DNA of 64,000 bases from Thermococcus chitonophagus (lineage in GTDB: Archaea > Methanobacteriota_B > Thermococci > Thermococcales > Thermococcaceae): NCBI RefSeq assembly GCF_002214605.1, contig NZ_CP015193.1, forward strand, positions 388,978 through 452,977. The letters run 5' to 3'. The position numbers and the translations under genes were made by a program. Numbering within the stretch: position 1 is the stretch's first letter; the number at the start of each line of letters is the position of its first letter. A model generated the notes under the pieces. It had not been told where the DNA came from and did no database searches. It saw nothing but the letters and a program-made list of their open reading frames with translations. Positions 37,491-45,858 of this stretch are shown here, in pieces.

Positions 37491-37500
37491 TTTTAAATCC
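37489..37500 (+). promoter_or_regulatory. TATA element for the PUA-methyltransferase gene
   Basis: CCTTTTAAATCC lies about 30-40 bases before the ATG at 37529, next to the end of the candidate C/D box RNA. Confidence 0.5.
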
Positions 37501-37528
37501 TCTTTTCTATTCCACATTGGGGGTTGAG

Positions 37529-38719
37529 ATGGCAAGGGTTGTAGTTGATGCTCAAGCAGCGAGAGCGATAGGTAAAGGTGCAATGATAGTATTCAAGAAG
37601 GGAGTGGTGAGAGTAGAGGGCGAGATAAAGCCTGGTGATATAGTTGAGGTTTACACGAGAGGTGGGAAGTTTCTGGGGAAAGGCTTTGCTAACCCTCACT
37701 CCAATATAATGGTGAGGATAGTCACGAAGGAAAAGGATGTTGAGATAAACAAGGATCTCTTCAGGGAGAGGATAAGGAAGGCAAACGAGTACAGGAAGAA
37801 GGTTCTCAGGTACACCAACGTCTACAGAATGGTTTATGGAGAGGCTGACTATCTGCCCGGTCTCATAGTTGACAGGTTCAATGACATAGCCTCCTTACAA
37901 ATATCGAGTGCTGGAATGGAGAGGTTCAAGCTCGACGTTGCCGAGGCTATAATGGAAGTCGAGCCCGAAATAGAAACCGTGTTCGAGAAGAACACGGGGA
38001 GGAGCAGGAGAAGGGAGGGCCTGCCCGAGATCGAAAGGGTTCTCCTGGGAAAGGAGAAGTACAGGACTATAATAGAGGAAGGTAGGGCAAAGTTCATAGT
38101 TGATATGCGCGGTCAGAAAACCGGCTTCTTCCTTGACCAGAGAGAAAACAGGTTAGCGTTAGAAAAGTGGGTGAGACCCGGAGACAGAGTTCTCGACGTT
38201 TTCACGTACACAGGAGGATTCGCAATTCACGCCGCTATAGCTGGGGCGGAGGAAGTTATAGCTATAGACAAGTCTCCGAGGGCCATAGAAACCGCTAAAG
38301 AAAACGCAAAGCTGAATGGAGTTGAAGATAGGATGAAGTTTATCGTGGGGAGCGCCTTTGAGGAGATGGAGAAGCTCCAAAAGAAAGGGGAGAAGTTTGA
38401 CGTAGTAATACTTGACCCTCCGGCCTTTGTCCAGCATGAGAAGGATCTGAAGGCTGGCTTAAGGGCCTACTTTAACGTTAACTTCGCGGGACTGAACCTT
38501 GTTAAGGATGGGGGAATTCTTGTAACGTGCTCATGCTCCCAGCACGTTGATCTACAGATGTTCAAAGATATGATAATTGCCGCAGGGGCAAAGGCCGGAA
38601 AGTTCCTTAAGATGCTTGAGCCTTACAGGACTCAAGCTCCAGACCATCCCATCCTGATGGCATCCAAAGATACCGAGTACCTCAAATGTCTGTTCCTGTA
38701 TGTTGAAAACATGCGCTAG
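37529..38719 (+). CDS. PUA-domain SAM-dependent RNA methyltransferase (RlmI/PH1915-like)
   Basis: 396 residues. An N-terminal PUA domain (VVVDAQAARAIGKGAMIVFKKGVVRV to KGFANPHSNIMVRIV, residues 3-75) is followed by an EEHEA-type region and a Rossmann methylase: VLDVFTYTGGFAIHAAIAGA (SAM, about 220), ILDPPAFV (about 300) and CSCSQHV with the catalytic-type cysteine (about 338). The family methylates C5 of cytosine in large rRNA. Very close to P. horikoshii PH1915 as remembered. Start ATG 37529 after GGGGGTTGAG. Stop overlaps the convergent UspA gene by CTAG. Confidence 0.9.
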   Translation: MARVVVDAQAARAIGKGAMIVFKKGVVRVEGEIKPGDIVEVYTRGGKFLGKGFANPHSNIMVRIVTKEKDVEINKDLFRERIRKANEYRKKVLRYTNVYRMVYGEADYLPGLIVDRFNDIASLQISSAGMERFKLDVAEAIMEVEPEIETVFEKNTGRSRRREGLPEIERVLLGKEKYRTIIEEGRAKFIVDMRGQKTGFFLDQRENRLALEKWVRPGDRVLDVFTYTGGFAIHAAIAGAEEVIAIDKSPRAIETAKENAKLNGVEDRMKFIVGSAFEEMEKLQKKGEKFDVVILDPPAFVQHEKDLKAGLRAYFNVNFAGLNLVKDGGILVTCSCSQHVDLQMFKDMIIAAGAKAGKFLKMLEPYRTQAPDHPILMASKDTEYLKCLFLYVENMR

Positions 38720-39171
38720 CGAACTATCATGACGGGAATCCTTATCTGACCAACGACATCTTCGAGCAATGACCCTATCCTCGTCTTTCCACTCTTTCCA
38801 TAAGCCCCCATCACGACCATGTCGTAGTTTCCAGAGTTAGCCTCCTCAAGGATTTTGTCTTTTGCATGGCCTTCCACTATCTTAAAAGAGCAGTTTATTC
38901 CCTCCCTCTGGCCTATCTCAAGGAGCGTTGTTATTACCTCCTTGACGCTCTTCTTCATGTCCTTCCATATTGTTTCCTCGAACTCTTTTATTTTCTCTAG
39001 GCTCTCGCTTCTCATGCTCAGGTGAAATGCTAGGGCTTTTGCCTCTCTTCTATCAAGGACCGAAAACAGAGTTACCTTCCCATTCTTCCTTTTCGCGACT
39101 GAGAACGCATACAGCGCAGCCTTCTGACTCCACTTACTTCCATCTACGAGTACGAGGATCTTCATGCTCAT
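38716..39171 (-). CDS. UspA-family universal stress protein
   Basis: 151 residues. Alpha/beta fold starting MKILVLVDGSKWSQKAALYAF; the ATP-binding loop is VVMGAYGKSGKTRIGSLLEDVVGQIRIPVMIVR (G-2x-G-9x-G(S/T)-like). It follows the ArsB-type transporter by 4 bases on the same strand, and another UspA protein lies upstream of the transporter, so the trio is probably one operon. Role presumably tied to the transporter; inferred from context. Confidence 0.9.
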   Translation of the reverse strand: MSMKILVLVDGSKWSQKAALYAFSVAKRKNGKVTLFSVLDRREAKALAFHLSMRSESLEKIKEFEETIWKDMKKSVKEVITTLLEIGQREGINCSFKIVEGHAKDKILEEANSGNYDMVVMGAYGKSGKTRIGSLLEDVVGQIRIPVMIVR

Positions 39172-39175
39172 ATTA

Positions 39176-40435
39176 TCACCCGTACCTCGCTATAAGGATT
39201 AAAGAGCCAGCTCCAACTGTTATCAGCATTATTATCATACCGACCTTAAGGAAGTCCTTAAATGTTATCCTTATTCCCTCCCTGTAAGCTATACCCAAGA
39301 CGACTATGTTGGCACTCGCCCCTATCGCCGTCCCATTTCCACCGAGGCACGCTCCTAGGCTTAATGCCCACCAGAGTGGATAGGTGTCTAGGGTAGATCC
39401 CATGCTTTTTATCAAGGGAATCATAGTCGCCGTGAAGGGTATGTTGTCAATTACAGCGCTTAAGAAGGCGGAAAGCCAAGAAATCAAGAGGATGGCTTGG
39501 GTTTCCGAGTGGATCTGATGGACTATCCACTCTCCGACTTGGGCTATAAATCCAGTTTCCTCAAGGGAGCCAACTATTATAAAGAGGCCTCCAAAGAAGA
39601 AGAGGGTTGCCCATTCAACTTTCTCTAGGGCTTTTTCTGGAGCTTCTCCACTCCACAGTAAAAGAAGAGATGCCCCTGATAACGCGATTACCGCCGGTTC
39701 AACTCCTATTGTATCGTGAAGGAAAAACGATAGCATTACGAGGCAGATAACTACTATCGATTTTCTGAACAGCTTTCTGTCCCTTATAGCATCCTCCTCC
39801 CGAAGGTTAAGTATCGCCAAAGAGACCTCTGCCTTCTTCAGCTCTCCCCGGTACATAAGGTAGATAATTCCAATCATAAGGATAAGATCTACGGTAGCTA
39901 TCGGCGTCATGTTTTTTATGAACTCGTTAAAGCTGAGCTTTGCGGCCGATCCTATCATTATGTTTGGTGGATCTCCAATCAGGGTTGCCGTGCCACCTAT
40001 ATTTGAGGCGAATATCTCCGCGAGGAGGTATGGGACTGGGTTAACTCTCATTTGTCTGGTTATATAGAGGAGCATTGGAGTGAGGAGGAGAACCGTTGTA
40101 ACGTTATCAAGAAAAGCACTTACAAGGGCCGTGACAATAGAAAAGAAGAGAAGAACTTTCATTGGATCACCTTTTGATAGTTTTGCTGTTTTTATTGCAA
40201 TATACTCAAACAGGCCACTTTCCCTACTGACGTTAACTACGACCATCATTCCAGCAAGTAGGAGTATCGTGTTTAAGTCAAGGTAGTGGGGAACCCTCTC
40301 CCATGGAACTATCCCTACAAGGAGAACTATTGAAGCGCCAAACATTGCCGCTACAGTCCTGTGGATTTTCTCGCTTATTATCGCGATATATACAGCAATA
40401 AATACCCCAAGCGCAATTAATTCTTGTGGAGTCAT
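39176..40435 (-). CDS. ArsB/NhaD-type ion transporter
   Basis: 419 residues with 10-12 hydrophobic helices. Typical IT-superfamily repeats: ILLLAGMMVVVNVSRESGLFEYIAIKTAK, ALVSAFLDNVTTVLLLTPM (about 95-113) and its second-half counterpart WLSAFLSAVIDNIPFTATMIPLIK, plus ASNIGGTATLIGDPPNIMIG. These DN-T/P motifs are shared by arsenite, Na+/H+ and dicarboxylate members, so the ion is not determined. Flanked on the same strand by two UspA genes (gaps of 4 and 12 bases), a conserved style of transporter-with-Usp pairing. Confidence 0.88.
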   Translation of the reverse strand: MTPQELIALGVFIAVYIAIISEKIHRTVAAMFGASIVLLVGIVPWERVPHYLDLNTILLLAGMMVVVNVSRESGLFEYIAIKTAKLSKGDPMKVLLFFSIVTALVSAFLDNVTTVLLLTPMLLYITRQMRVNPVPYLLAEIFASNIGGTATLIGDPPNIMIGSAAKLSFNEFIKNMTPIATVDLILMIGIIYLMYRGELKKAEVSLAILNLREEDAIRDRKLFRKSIVVICLVMLSFFLHDTIGVEPAVIALSGASLLLLWSGEAPEKALEKVEWATLFFFGGLFIIVGSLEETGFIAQVGEWIVHQIHSETQAILLISWLSAFLSAVIDNIPFTATMIPLIKSMGSTLDTYPLWWALSLGACLGGNGTAIGASANIVVLGIAYREGIRITFKDFLKVGMIIMLITVGAGSLILIARYG

Positions 40436-40447
40436 TGGTTTAACCTC

Positions 40448-41014
40448 CTAATAAAGCAATACAGGGATCTTAACGTTCTGGAGAATTCTAAGAACGACAG
40501 GACTTACGGGGTGCGTTTTTGTTGTTTCAGCTCCATAGTGCCTTGAGATTATAACGACATCAAAATCATTAGCTATCTCCTCGATTATTTCTGCCTTGTT
40601 GCCGGTTTTTAACTGGGATTTCACTGTGAAACTATCTGAAGGTAGTGTTGCCTCAACTTTTTCAAGTGTCTTGTGTCCCTTCTCGAGTTCCCTCTTTCTA
40701 AACAGTTCTGCTTCATTTTCTCCAATGGTCTCTCTAATAAGCCTGCAAACTTCCCCGTCTATTATATAAAGTAACAAAATCGTTGATCCTGGGTATGAGG
40801 TTAAGTATTCAATGACGGTGTTTGTGGGAGATTCGGAATACCTGTCAAGTGGAATTAGGATCTTTTCGATTTTAGGTATTGTAAACTCCTCTTCAGTTAG
40901 AAGAAACTCTCTATAAGCCCTAACTATTTCTTCGTATCTGGGGGCTATATTCTTGAACTTTCTAAGAATTATATTGGAGAAAAGGCCCAATGGGGCCACC
41001 TTCACTTCTTCCAC
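40448..41014 (-). CDS. UspA-like protein upstream of the transporter
   Basis: About 188 residues. The N-terminal 45 residues are extra and basic; the UspA fold begins [23 protein letters not shown] and ends [38 protein letters not shown]. The Gly-rich ATP loop is degenerate, so it may not bind ATP. Start is GTG 41014 or GTG 41005; either overlaps the 3' end of rps27ae, so translation may be coupled to the ribosomal protein gene. Confidence 0.75.
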   Translation of the reverse strand: MEEVKVAPLGLFSNIILRKFKNIAPRYEEIVRAYREFLLTEEEFTIPKIEKILIPLDRYSESPTNTVIEYLTSYPGSTILLLYIIDGEVCRLIRETIGENEAELFRKRELEKGHKTLEKVEATLPSDSFTVKSQLKTGNKAEIIEEIANDFDVVIISRHYGAETTKTHPVSPVVLRILQNVKIPVLLY

Positions 41015-41154
41015 TCAGTGTAACCGCACTTTCCGCAGGCCCACCTATCGCCGTGATCTGCCATGAACACTCCGGGCCCACACCTAGGACAGAACTTGTT
41101 CTTCCTTATGACTTTCCCGTCCTTAACTATGTAGAGCTTCCACTTCTGTCCCAT
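41002..41154 (-). CDS. rps27ae: Small ribosomal subunit protein eS31 (S27ae), 50 residues
   Basis: Reads [20 protein letters not shown], then [25 protein letters not shown] and ends TEWKK-stop. The four cysteines of two CxxC pairs (CPRC, CGKC) form the zinc ribbon of S27ae, and the 50-residue length is normal for archaea. Starts at ATG 41154, one base after the rps24e stop, and its last bases overlap the start of the UspA-like gene. An easily missed small gene in the rpo7-spt4-coaE-rps24e-rps27ae series. Confidence 0.93.
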   Translation of the reverse strand: MGQKWKLYIVKDGKVIRKNKFCPRCGPGVFMADHGDRWACGKCGYTEWKK

Positions 41155-41155
41155 T

Positions 41156-41455
41156 TCACTCACCCTCCTTCTTCTCTATTATCCCATCCCTCACGAGGAT
41201 GTACTCGGGCTCTATATAGAGCATCCTGTCCTTGTCGTAATAGTACTTTGCATAGCCTTTTGACTTGTAGCTTCCGAAGTAGCTCCTTATGTACTGGATC
41301 ACAGTCGTTTCAGGGTTCAAATCAAGCATGGCAACAAGCTTGCCCTTCACGTCTTTTCTGCTTGGTGTGGGTTCTCCTGGGTGGTAAATTTCGAAATATA
41401 TCTCCTTCCTTCCGATAAGCTTATTCTCCCTGACTTCAGTTATTCTAATCTCCAT
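41156..41455 (-). CDS. rps24e: Small ribosomal subunit protein eS24
   Basis: 99 residues. [44 protein letters not shown] and the [19 protein letters not shown] stretch match S24e. It overlaps the end of the dephospho-CoA kinase gene by 11 bases and is followed after one base by rps27ae, consistent with a single transcript. Confidence 0.95.
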   Translation of the reverse strand: MEIRITEVRENKLIGRKEIYFEIYHPGEPTPSRKDVKGKLVAMLDLNPETTVIQYIRSYFGSYKSKGYAKYYYDKDRMLYIEPEYILVRDGIIEKKEGE

Positions 41456-41972
41456 TCCTCACCACCTCCATCCTTCTCATTATCTCCGCGCACCTGCGTT
41501 TGCATTCACGTGTTACCTTTATAAGCACTATGCCTTCTCGGGGCTGACCGTATATTATCGTTGCACCATAGGGAGCGTAGAGGACTGCGGGGATTGTGGC
41601 GAGATCTTCCTCGCCGTTAACTATTATATGAACATTCTTTCCTCTGTTGACGAGTTCATACCCTTTCTTAACGCTTCGGAGGAGAGGGATAGTAATGACC
41701 CCAGGAGGATTTTTAACGGTCAAAATTATGGCATTAGTATCTATTTTTGGTTTATACTCTCTTCTCTCAGTTTTGTGATCATATATGGCAAGATTGGGTA
41801 AAACTCCGACCTTTAGAATATTTTCAGTAACGACATCTCCCACCGTAACAAGGGGGTGTGAGATTGAGTCTTTTATTTTTAAATATGGTTTGGGTATCTC
41901 GCCTTCTATCAACTTACCCATGGGCTTTTTTAATTCGTACCTTAGTTTCTCAGGAAGTCTAAAAACTATCAT
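41445..41972 (-). CDS. GTP-dependent dephospho-CoA kinase (DUF359)
   Basis: 175 residues. The sequence [55 protein letters not shown] with the central [16 protein letters not shown] and [37 protein letters not shown] is DUF359, shown in Thermococcus kodakarensis to be a GTP-using dephospho-CoA kinase, the last step of CoA synthesis in archaea. It shares the terminal base of spt4 and overlaps rps24e, so a CoA enzyme is embedded in a transcription/translation operon. Confidence 0.9.
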   Translation of the reverse strand: MIVFRLPEKLRYELKKPMGKLIEGEIPKPYLKIKDSISHPLVTVGDVVTENILKVGVLPNLAIYDHKTERREYKPKIDTNAIILTVKNPPGVITIPLLRSVKKGYELVNRGKNVHIIVNGEEDLATIPAVLYAPYGATIIYGQPREGIVLIKVTRECKRRCAEIMRRMEVVRNGD

Positions 41973-42157
41973 CAGCGCACCCTTATTGCGTATTTTCCTG
42001 GGACCTTTGCGCCTATTCTCTTGGCTATTTCACTGTTCTCGACGTCTACTATTATCACTAGGTCGAACCATTCCTCGCTTAAATCCCTACTACCGCAGAC
42101 AGGACATCTGTCCTCAGTAGTTATGTAGTGGCAGTTTCGGCAGGCTTTTTCGCTCAC
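41972..42157 (-). CDS. spt4: Transcription elongation factor Spt4 (RpoE'')
   Basis: 61 residues. CRNCHYITTEDRCPVCGSRDLSEEWFDLVIIVDVENSEIAKRIG is the zinc-ribbon Spt4, partner of Spt5 in RNA polymerase processivity. The 4-base overlap with rpo7 upstream (ATG within the rpo7 stop) indicates coupling. Confidence 0.95.
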   Translation of the reverse strand: MSEKACRNCHYITTEDRCPVCGSRDLSEEWFDLVIIVDVENSEIAKRIGAKVPGKYAIRVR

Positions 42158-42720
42158 TTCTTACCCTCCTTCTCTTTTCTCTTTTCCTTTTCTATCCACT
42201 CGAACTTTCCTAGCCCAGGTTGTCTCATCGTTAAGCCTATTCTGTTCTCTCTAATTATTCTGCTCTTTGGACTGACGGCGATTATTCTTGCTCTAACTTC
42301 ATCTCCGAGCTTGAGAAGGTACTTCTTCTCTTTTCCTACGAATTGTTTGTTTCTTTCATCGTAAACCACGTAATCATCCATGAGCTGGCTTATGTGGACT
42401 AGGCCATCCATTGGTCCTATCCTTATGAACGCTCCGAAGGGAACTACATCAACGACGGTTCCCTCAACGACCTCATGAAGTCTTGGTTCCCAAACGAGAA
42501 CGTCAAAAACTACCTCGTGATACGTTGCCCCGTCTCCGGGAACTATTATCCCATCACCAACTTCCTTTACTTCTACTATTGAAAGTATGACTCCTTCATC
42601 CCTGTCATACTTACCCTCGTAGGTGTCCCTAAGAACAATCATAGCTGCCTCCTTTGGATCCATTGTAAACATCCTGGGAGGAATTCTAACAACGTCCTTA
42701 ACCGTAACTATCTTGTACAT
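42154..42720 (-). CDS. rpo7: RNA polymerase subunit Rpo7 (RpoE')
   Basis: 188 residues. N-terminal tip domain (MYKIVTVKDVVRIPPRMFTMDPKEAAMIVLRDTYEGKYDRDEGVILSI) then an S1/OB domain (VVEGTVVDVVPFGAFIRIGPMDGLVHISQLMDDYV, about 80-115). Forms the stalk with Rpo4. Lysine-rich C-terminal tail. ATG at 42720, first gene of the rpo7-spt4-DUF359-rps24e-rps27ae series, 37 bases after ppa on the same strand. Confidence 0.95.
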   Translation of the reverse strand: MYKIVTVKDVVRIPPRMFTMDPKEAAMIVLRDTYEGKYDRDEGVILSIVEVKEVGDGIIVPGDGATYHEVVFDVLVWEPRLHEVVEGTVVDVVPFGAFIRIGPMDGLVHISQLMDDYVVYDERNKQFVGKEKKYLLKLGDEVRARIIAVSPKSRIIRENRIGLTMRQPGLGKFEWIEKEKRKEKEGKK

Positions 42721-42757
42721 TTTTCATCCTCCAAACAAAAATTTTAAGGGAAGAAAA

Positions 42758-43294
42758 TCACTCCTTCTTTCCGAATTTTTCTTTGTACATCTCAATTGCC
42801 CTTAGGATTTCCCTTTTTGCAGCCTCTGCTCCTTCCCATCCCTCGACGATGATTTCCTTGCCTTGGAGCTCCTTGTATCTCTTGAAGAAGTGTGCAATCT
42901 CATCTAGGAACGCCTTTGGAACGTCGTCGATGTCTTTCCAGTCCTTGAAGTATGGGTCCTCAACTGGAACAGCTAGAACTTTGTAGTCCTTGTCTCCACT
43001 ATCAATCATCTTGAACAATCCAATAGGCCTTGCCTCTATGATCGTTAGTGGGTATGTTGGTTCTCTCATTATGACCATTATGTCAAATGGATCGTCGTCA
43101 TCGTACCATGTTTGGGGTATTATTCCGTAGTCTACTGGGTAGAAGAATGGGCTGTAGAGGACTCTGTCAAGCTTTAGGAGTCCTGTCTTCTTATCAAGCT
43201 CGTACTTGTTCCTGCTTCCCTTTGGTATCTCTATTAAAGCATAGACAACCTCTGGAACGTCTGGTCCGGGCTCAAGGTCGTGGAACGGGTTCAT
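42758..43294 (-). CDS. ppa: Inorganic pyrophosphatase
   Basis: 178 residues, family I soluble enzyme. Active-site residues are in [39 protein letters not shown] (the DxDPxD signature, about residues 66-75) and [17 protein letters not shown]. Drives biosynthetic reactions by removing PPi. Close upstream of rpo7 on the same strand. Confidence 0.96.
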   Translation of the reverse strand: MNPFHDLEPGPDVPEVVYALIEIPKGSRNKYELDKKTGLLKLDRVLYSPFFYPVDYGIIPQTWYDDDDPFDIMVIMREPTYPLTIIEARPIGLFKMIDSGDKDYKVLAVPVEDPYFKDWKDIDDVPKAFLDEIAHFFKRYKELQGKEIIVEGWEGAEAAKREILRAIEMYKEKFGKKE

Positions 43295-43361
43295 TCACAC
43301 TCCCCCCTATTCGGATTTTCTTCGGGAGAAATCTCGTGGGGTTAGTGGCTGACAAATACTT

Positions 43362-44207
43362 TTAAACTTTTAGCTCCTCCCACTTCTTCTTCATTAAAAT
43401 TGCGTCACCCTCGATGTTCGGACTTTCACTAATTACCACTCCTTTAACGTTGAACTCCTTCAGAATCCTCAGGAGATCCTCCCACTTAAGATCACTCTCC
43501 TGCAAGTTAATGTGCCTCTTCTCGCCCTTCTCCCCATATTCAATTCCGCTTATGTGAATATGCATGTTCTTCAAAGCCTCCCTTCCGAGCTCGTTCTCTA
43601 TTAAAGTTAGCATCTCCCTCCATTCTTCCTCAGAATTGCATCTTCCTCTATTTCTAGCATGGGCGTGGGCAAAATCTATTGCTGGTAGAACCATGTCGAC
43701 TTCTTGGCTCAACTTTATCAGTTCTCTAAGATCTCCAAATTGCGTGGGCTTACCTGTCAGTTCTGGCCTTATCCAGACCTTTATTCCTCTAGATTTCAAC
43801 TCCTCAACTATATCCTCTAATGCAGATCTTATATTCTTGTAAACCTGTTCCGAAGGTTGCTTTAGATAATAACCAGCGTGAAAAACTAAACTCCAACCCC
43901 CGGCTTCATAAAGTCTTTCGGCACTTTGAATTATCCTTCTTTTGCTCGCCTCAACTTTTCCTTTTTCCTTAGCGTTAAGATTTATGTAGTAAGGAGCGTG
44001 AGCAGTTAAAACTACATCAAGTTTCTTGGCGACATGCTTAATCTTTTTAGCTAACTCCGGCTTTATGTTTATACCCCTCACGAATTCAAGCTCCATGGCA
44101 TCAAGTCCTAACTGTCTTACCTGCTCAATTCCAGTTATCGTTGAGGGTTTTGGGGTCGAAAGGGGTATTCCAGCGGTTCCGAACCTCAATCTGTCGATTT
44201 TGAACAT
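43362..44207 (-). CDS. Endonuclease IV-like TIM-barrel protein
   Basis: 281 residues of the AP endonuclease 2/xylose isomerase-like superfamily: LRFGTAGIPLSTP, AMELEFVRGINI, VLTAHAPYYINL, SLVFHAGYY, VDMVLPAIDFAHAHARN and VVISESPNI, with His/Glu/Asp residues at the usual barrel-end metal positions. Similar to archaeal proteins called deoxyribonuclease IV, but activity on AP sites is not certain; sugar isomerase-type chemistry is an alternative. ATG 44207. Monocistronic. Confidence 0.8.
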   Translation of the reverse strand: MFKIDRLRFGTAGIPLSTPKPSTITGIEQVRQLGLDAMELEFVRGINIKPELAKKIKHVAKKLDVVLTAHAPYYINLNAKEKGKVEASKRRIIQSAERLYEAGGWSLVFHAGYYLKQPSEQVYKNIRSALEDIVEELKSRGIKVWIRPELTGKPTQFGDLRELIKLSQEVDMVLPAIDFAHAHARNRGRCNSEEEWREMLTLIENELGREALKNMHIHISGIEYGEKGEKRHINLQESDLKWEDLLRILKEFNVKGVVISESPNIEGDAILMKKKWEELKV

Positions 44208-44301
44208 TTCACATCCCCTAAAAATTAGGTTCGTCTAAAATTTAAAGATTTGGAGCACAATTTTTAAATCAATAGGGTGGTAAATAACTTGGGGAAGTCA
44301 A

Positions 44302-44610
44302 ATGACGGTAATAATAGAGTTCTCATTGATTCCCCTTGGTGAGGTCAGCGTAAGTAAGTATATAGCCCAGGCTATTAAACTGCTTGAAGAGAAAGGAGTG
44401 AAGTATCAGCTAACGCCGATGGGAACAATAATCGAGGTTGACGACCTCAAGGACGGCCTGGAAGTCGTAAGAGAGGCACATGAGCTCATGTTTAAGCTGG
44501 GCATTAAGAGGGTAGTTACGTACATAAAGATAGATGACAGAAGAGACAAGGAGAGACACATGGAGGATAAAGTTAAAGCGGTTATGGAGAAGCTGACCTC
44601 CTCCCCTTAG
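44302..44610 (+). CDS. MTH1187-family (DUF77) thiamine-binding-like protein
   Basis: 102 residues. VIIEFSLIPLGEVSVSKYIAQAIKLLEEKGVKYQLTPMGTIIEVDDLKDGLEVVREAHELMF is the ferredoxin-like DUF77/MTH1187 family, some members of which bind thiamine or its precursors. GGGGAAG precedes the ATG at 44302. The 130-base gap that follows shows no gene; a TATA-like CATTTAAAAACC lies about 60 bases before the next ATG. Confidence 0.85.
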   Translation: MTVIIEFSLIPLGEVSVSKYIAQAIKLLEEKGVKYQLTPMGTIIEVDDLKDGLEVVREAHELMFKLGIKRVVTYIKIDDRRDKERHMEDKVKAVMEKLTSSP

Positions 44611-44742
44611 TGGTGCTCAAGAGCATCCTTCATACAGTCTTCACTGGGTAGGTGGCGTGGTCGAATTAAAGAGCATTTAAAAACCTATAAAAACTTCCTT
44701 TCCCTAAAGGTTGGGATTTCCAGCCCGTAAAGAGGTGAGGAA

Positions 44743-45858
44743 ATGAGGGTTTTAGTTTTGGCTATAGATAGGGACGATGATTTTGGGGTAAAGGCTGGTG
44801 TTAAGGGGCCAGTTATTGGAAGGGATAAATGCTTAGATGCTGCAGTAAAGCTTAGTTTGGCTGATCCTGAGGATAGTGATGCTAATACTCTATTTGCTGC
44901 TGTAAAGCTGTATGACGAGCTCAAGCAAAGCGGGGATTTCGAGGATGTTGAAGTTGCCTTGATTACGGGCCATCACAACGTGGGAGTTAAGAGCGACATG
45001 GAGCTCAGCAGGCAGCTAGATGAGGTTTTGAAGGTGTTTCCAGCTGATGGCGTTATTCCCGTAACAGACGGTGCCGAGGACGAGCAGATCTTTCCAATTA
45101 TAACTTCAAAAGTCCCGATAGTGAGTACGAGGAGGGTAGTCGTGAAGCAGAGCCCAGGGATAGAAACAACATGGTACATAATTGTGAGATACCTAAAGGA
45201 GATCATGAACGATCCTGAGGTTTCGAAAGTTGTTTTAGGGATTCCTGGGCTTATAGTTCTCCTTTATGGTATAGCTAAACTAATATCATTGAAATATCCG
45301 CCAAGTGCTCAGATAGTCTCTTCTGCTGTTAGTGGAGTTGTGATGCTGATAGTTGGAGGCTACTTCTTTATAAAGGGCGTTAAACTAAGACCCCTTGAGC
45401 TAATAAGCAGGGGATTTATAACGTTCATAGGCTTGGTCACGGGCCTAATAGTTATTTTAGGTGGTGCAATAAGGGTTTACCTGATGCTTGAGAGCATATC
45501 TGAGGAGATGATAGGAGGAATTCCAAGTAGTGACCTTATAGCATTCTTAATCTATCTAAATGCCATAAACTCATATGTAATACTTGGAATTGCTATAATA
45601 TTGCTCAGTAAGACAATCCAAGAGTATCTCAGGCGTGATCCACATATATGGTATTACGCTACTGGAATAATAATGCTCCCGGCGTTTTGGAAGGTTATAG
45701 ATTTGATAACAAAGTACTCAAATCCTCTCATAATCCGAAAGACACCTGAAGAAGACATCCTGTTAGGCCTCGTTTTTATAGCAATTGACCTCGTTGTAAG
45801 CGTTTTGGCCGGAATAAAATTGCGAGAAAAAGTCAGAAGCTGGAGTTCCTCCTCTTGA
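44743..45858 (+). CDS. DUF373 family membrane protein
   Basis: 371 residues. The soluble N-terminal part (LVLAIDRDDDFGVKAGVKGPVIGRDKCLDAAVKLSLADPEDSDANTLFAA, then ALITGHHNVGVKSDMELSRQLDEVL and VTDGAEDEQIFPII) is the archaeal DUF373 signature. From about residue 155 there are roughly six membrane helices. Function unknown. ATG 44743 after GAGGTGAGG. Its 3' end overlaps the convergent CARDB protein gene by 26 bases. Confidence 0.85.
   Translation: MRVLVLAIDRDDDFGVKAGVKGPVIGRDKCLDAAVKLSLADPEDSDANTLFAAVKLYDELKQSGDFEDVEVALITGHHNVGVKSDMELSRQLDEVLKVFPADGVIPVTDGAEDEQIFPIITSKVPIVSTRRVVVKQSPGIETTWYIIVRYLKEIMNDPEVSKVVLGIPGLIVLLYGIAKLISLKYPPSAQIVSSAVSGVVMLIVGGYFFIKGVKLRPLELISRGFITFIGLVTGLIVILGGAIRVYLMLESISEEMIGGIPSSDLIAFLIYLNAINSYVILGIAIILLSKTIQEYLRRDPHIWYYATGIIMLPAFWKVIDLITKYSNPLIIRKTPEEDILLGLVFIAIDLVVSVLAGIKLREKVRSWSSSS

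Noticed and set aside
44611..44742. Possible gene or RNA in the gap after the thiamine-binding-like gene
   Set aside because: No open frame with a ribosome binding site and no stem-loop or box motifs; only a TATA-like element for the next gene.
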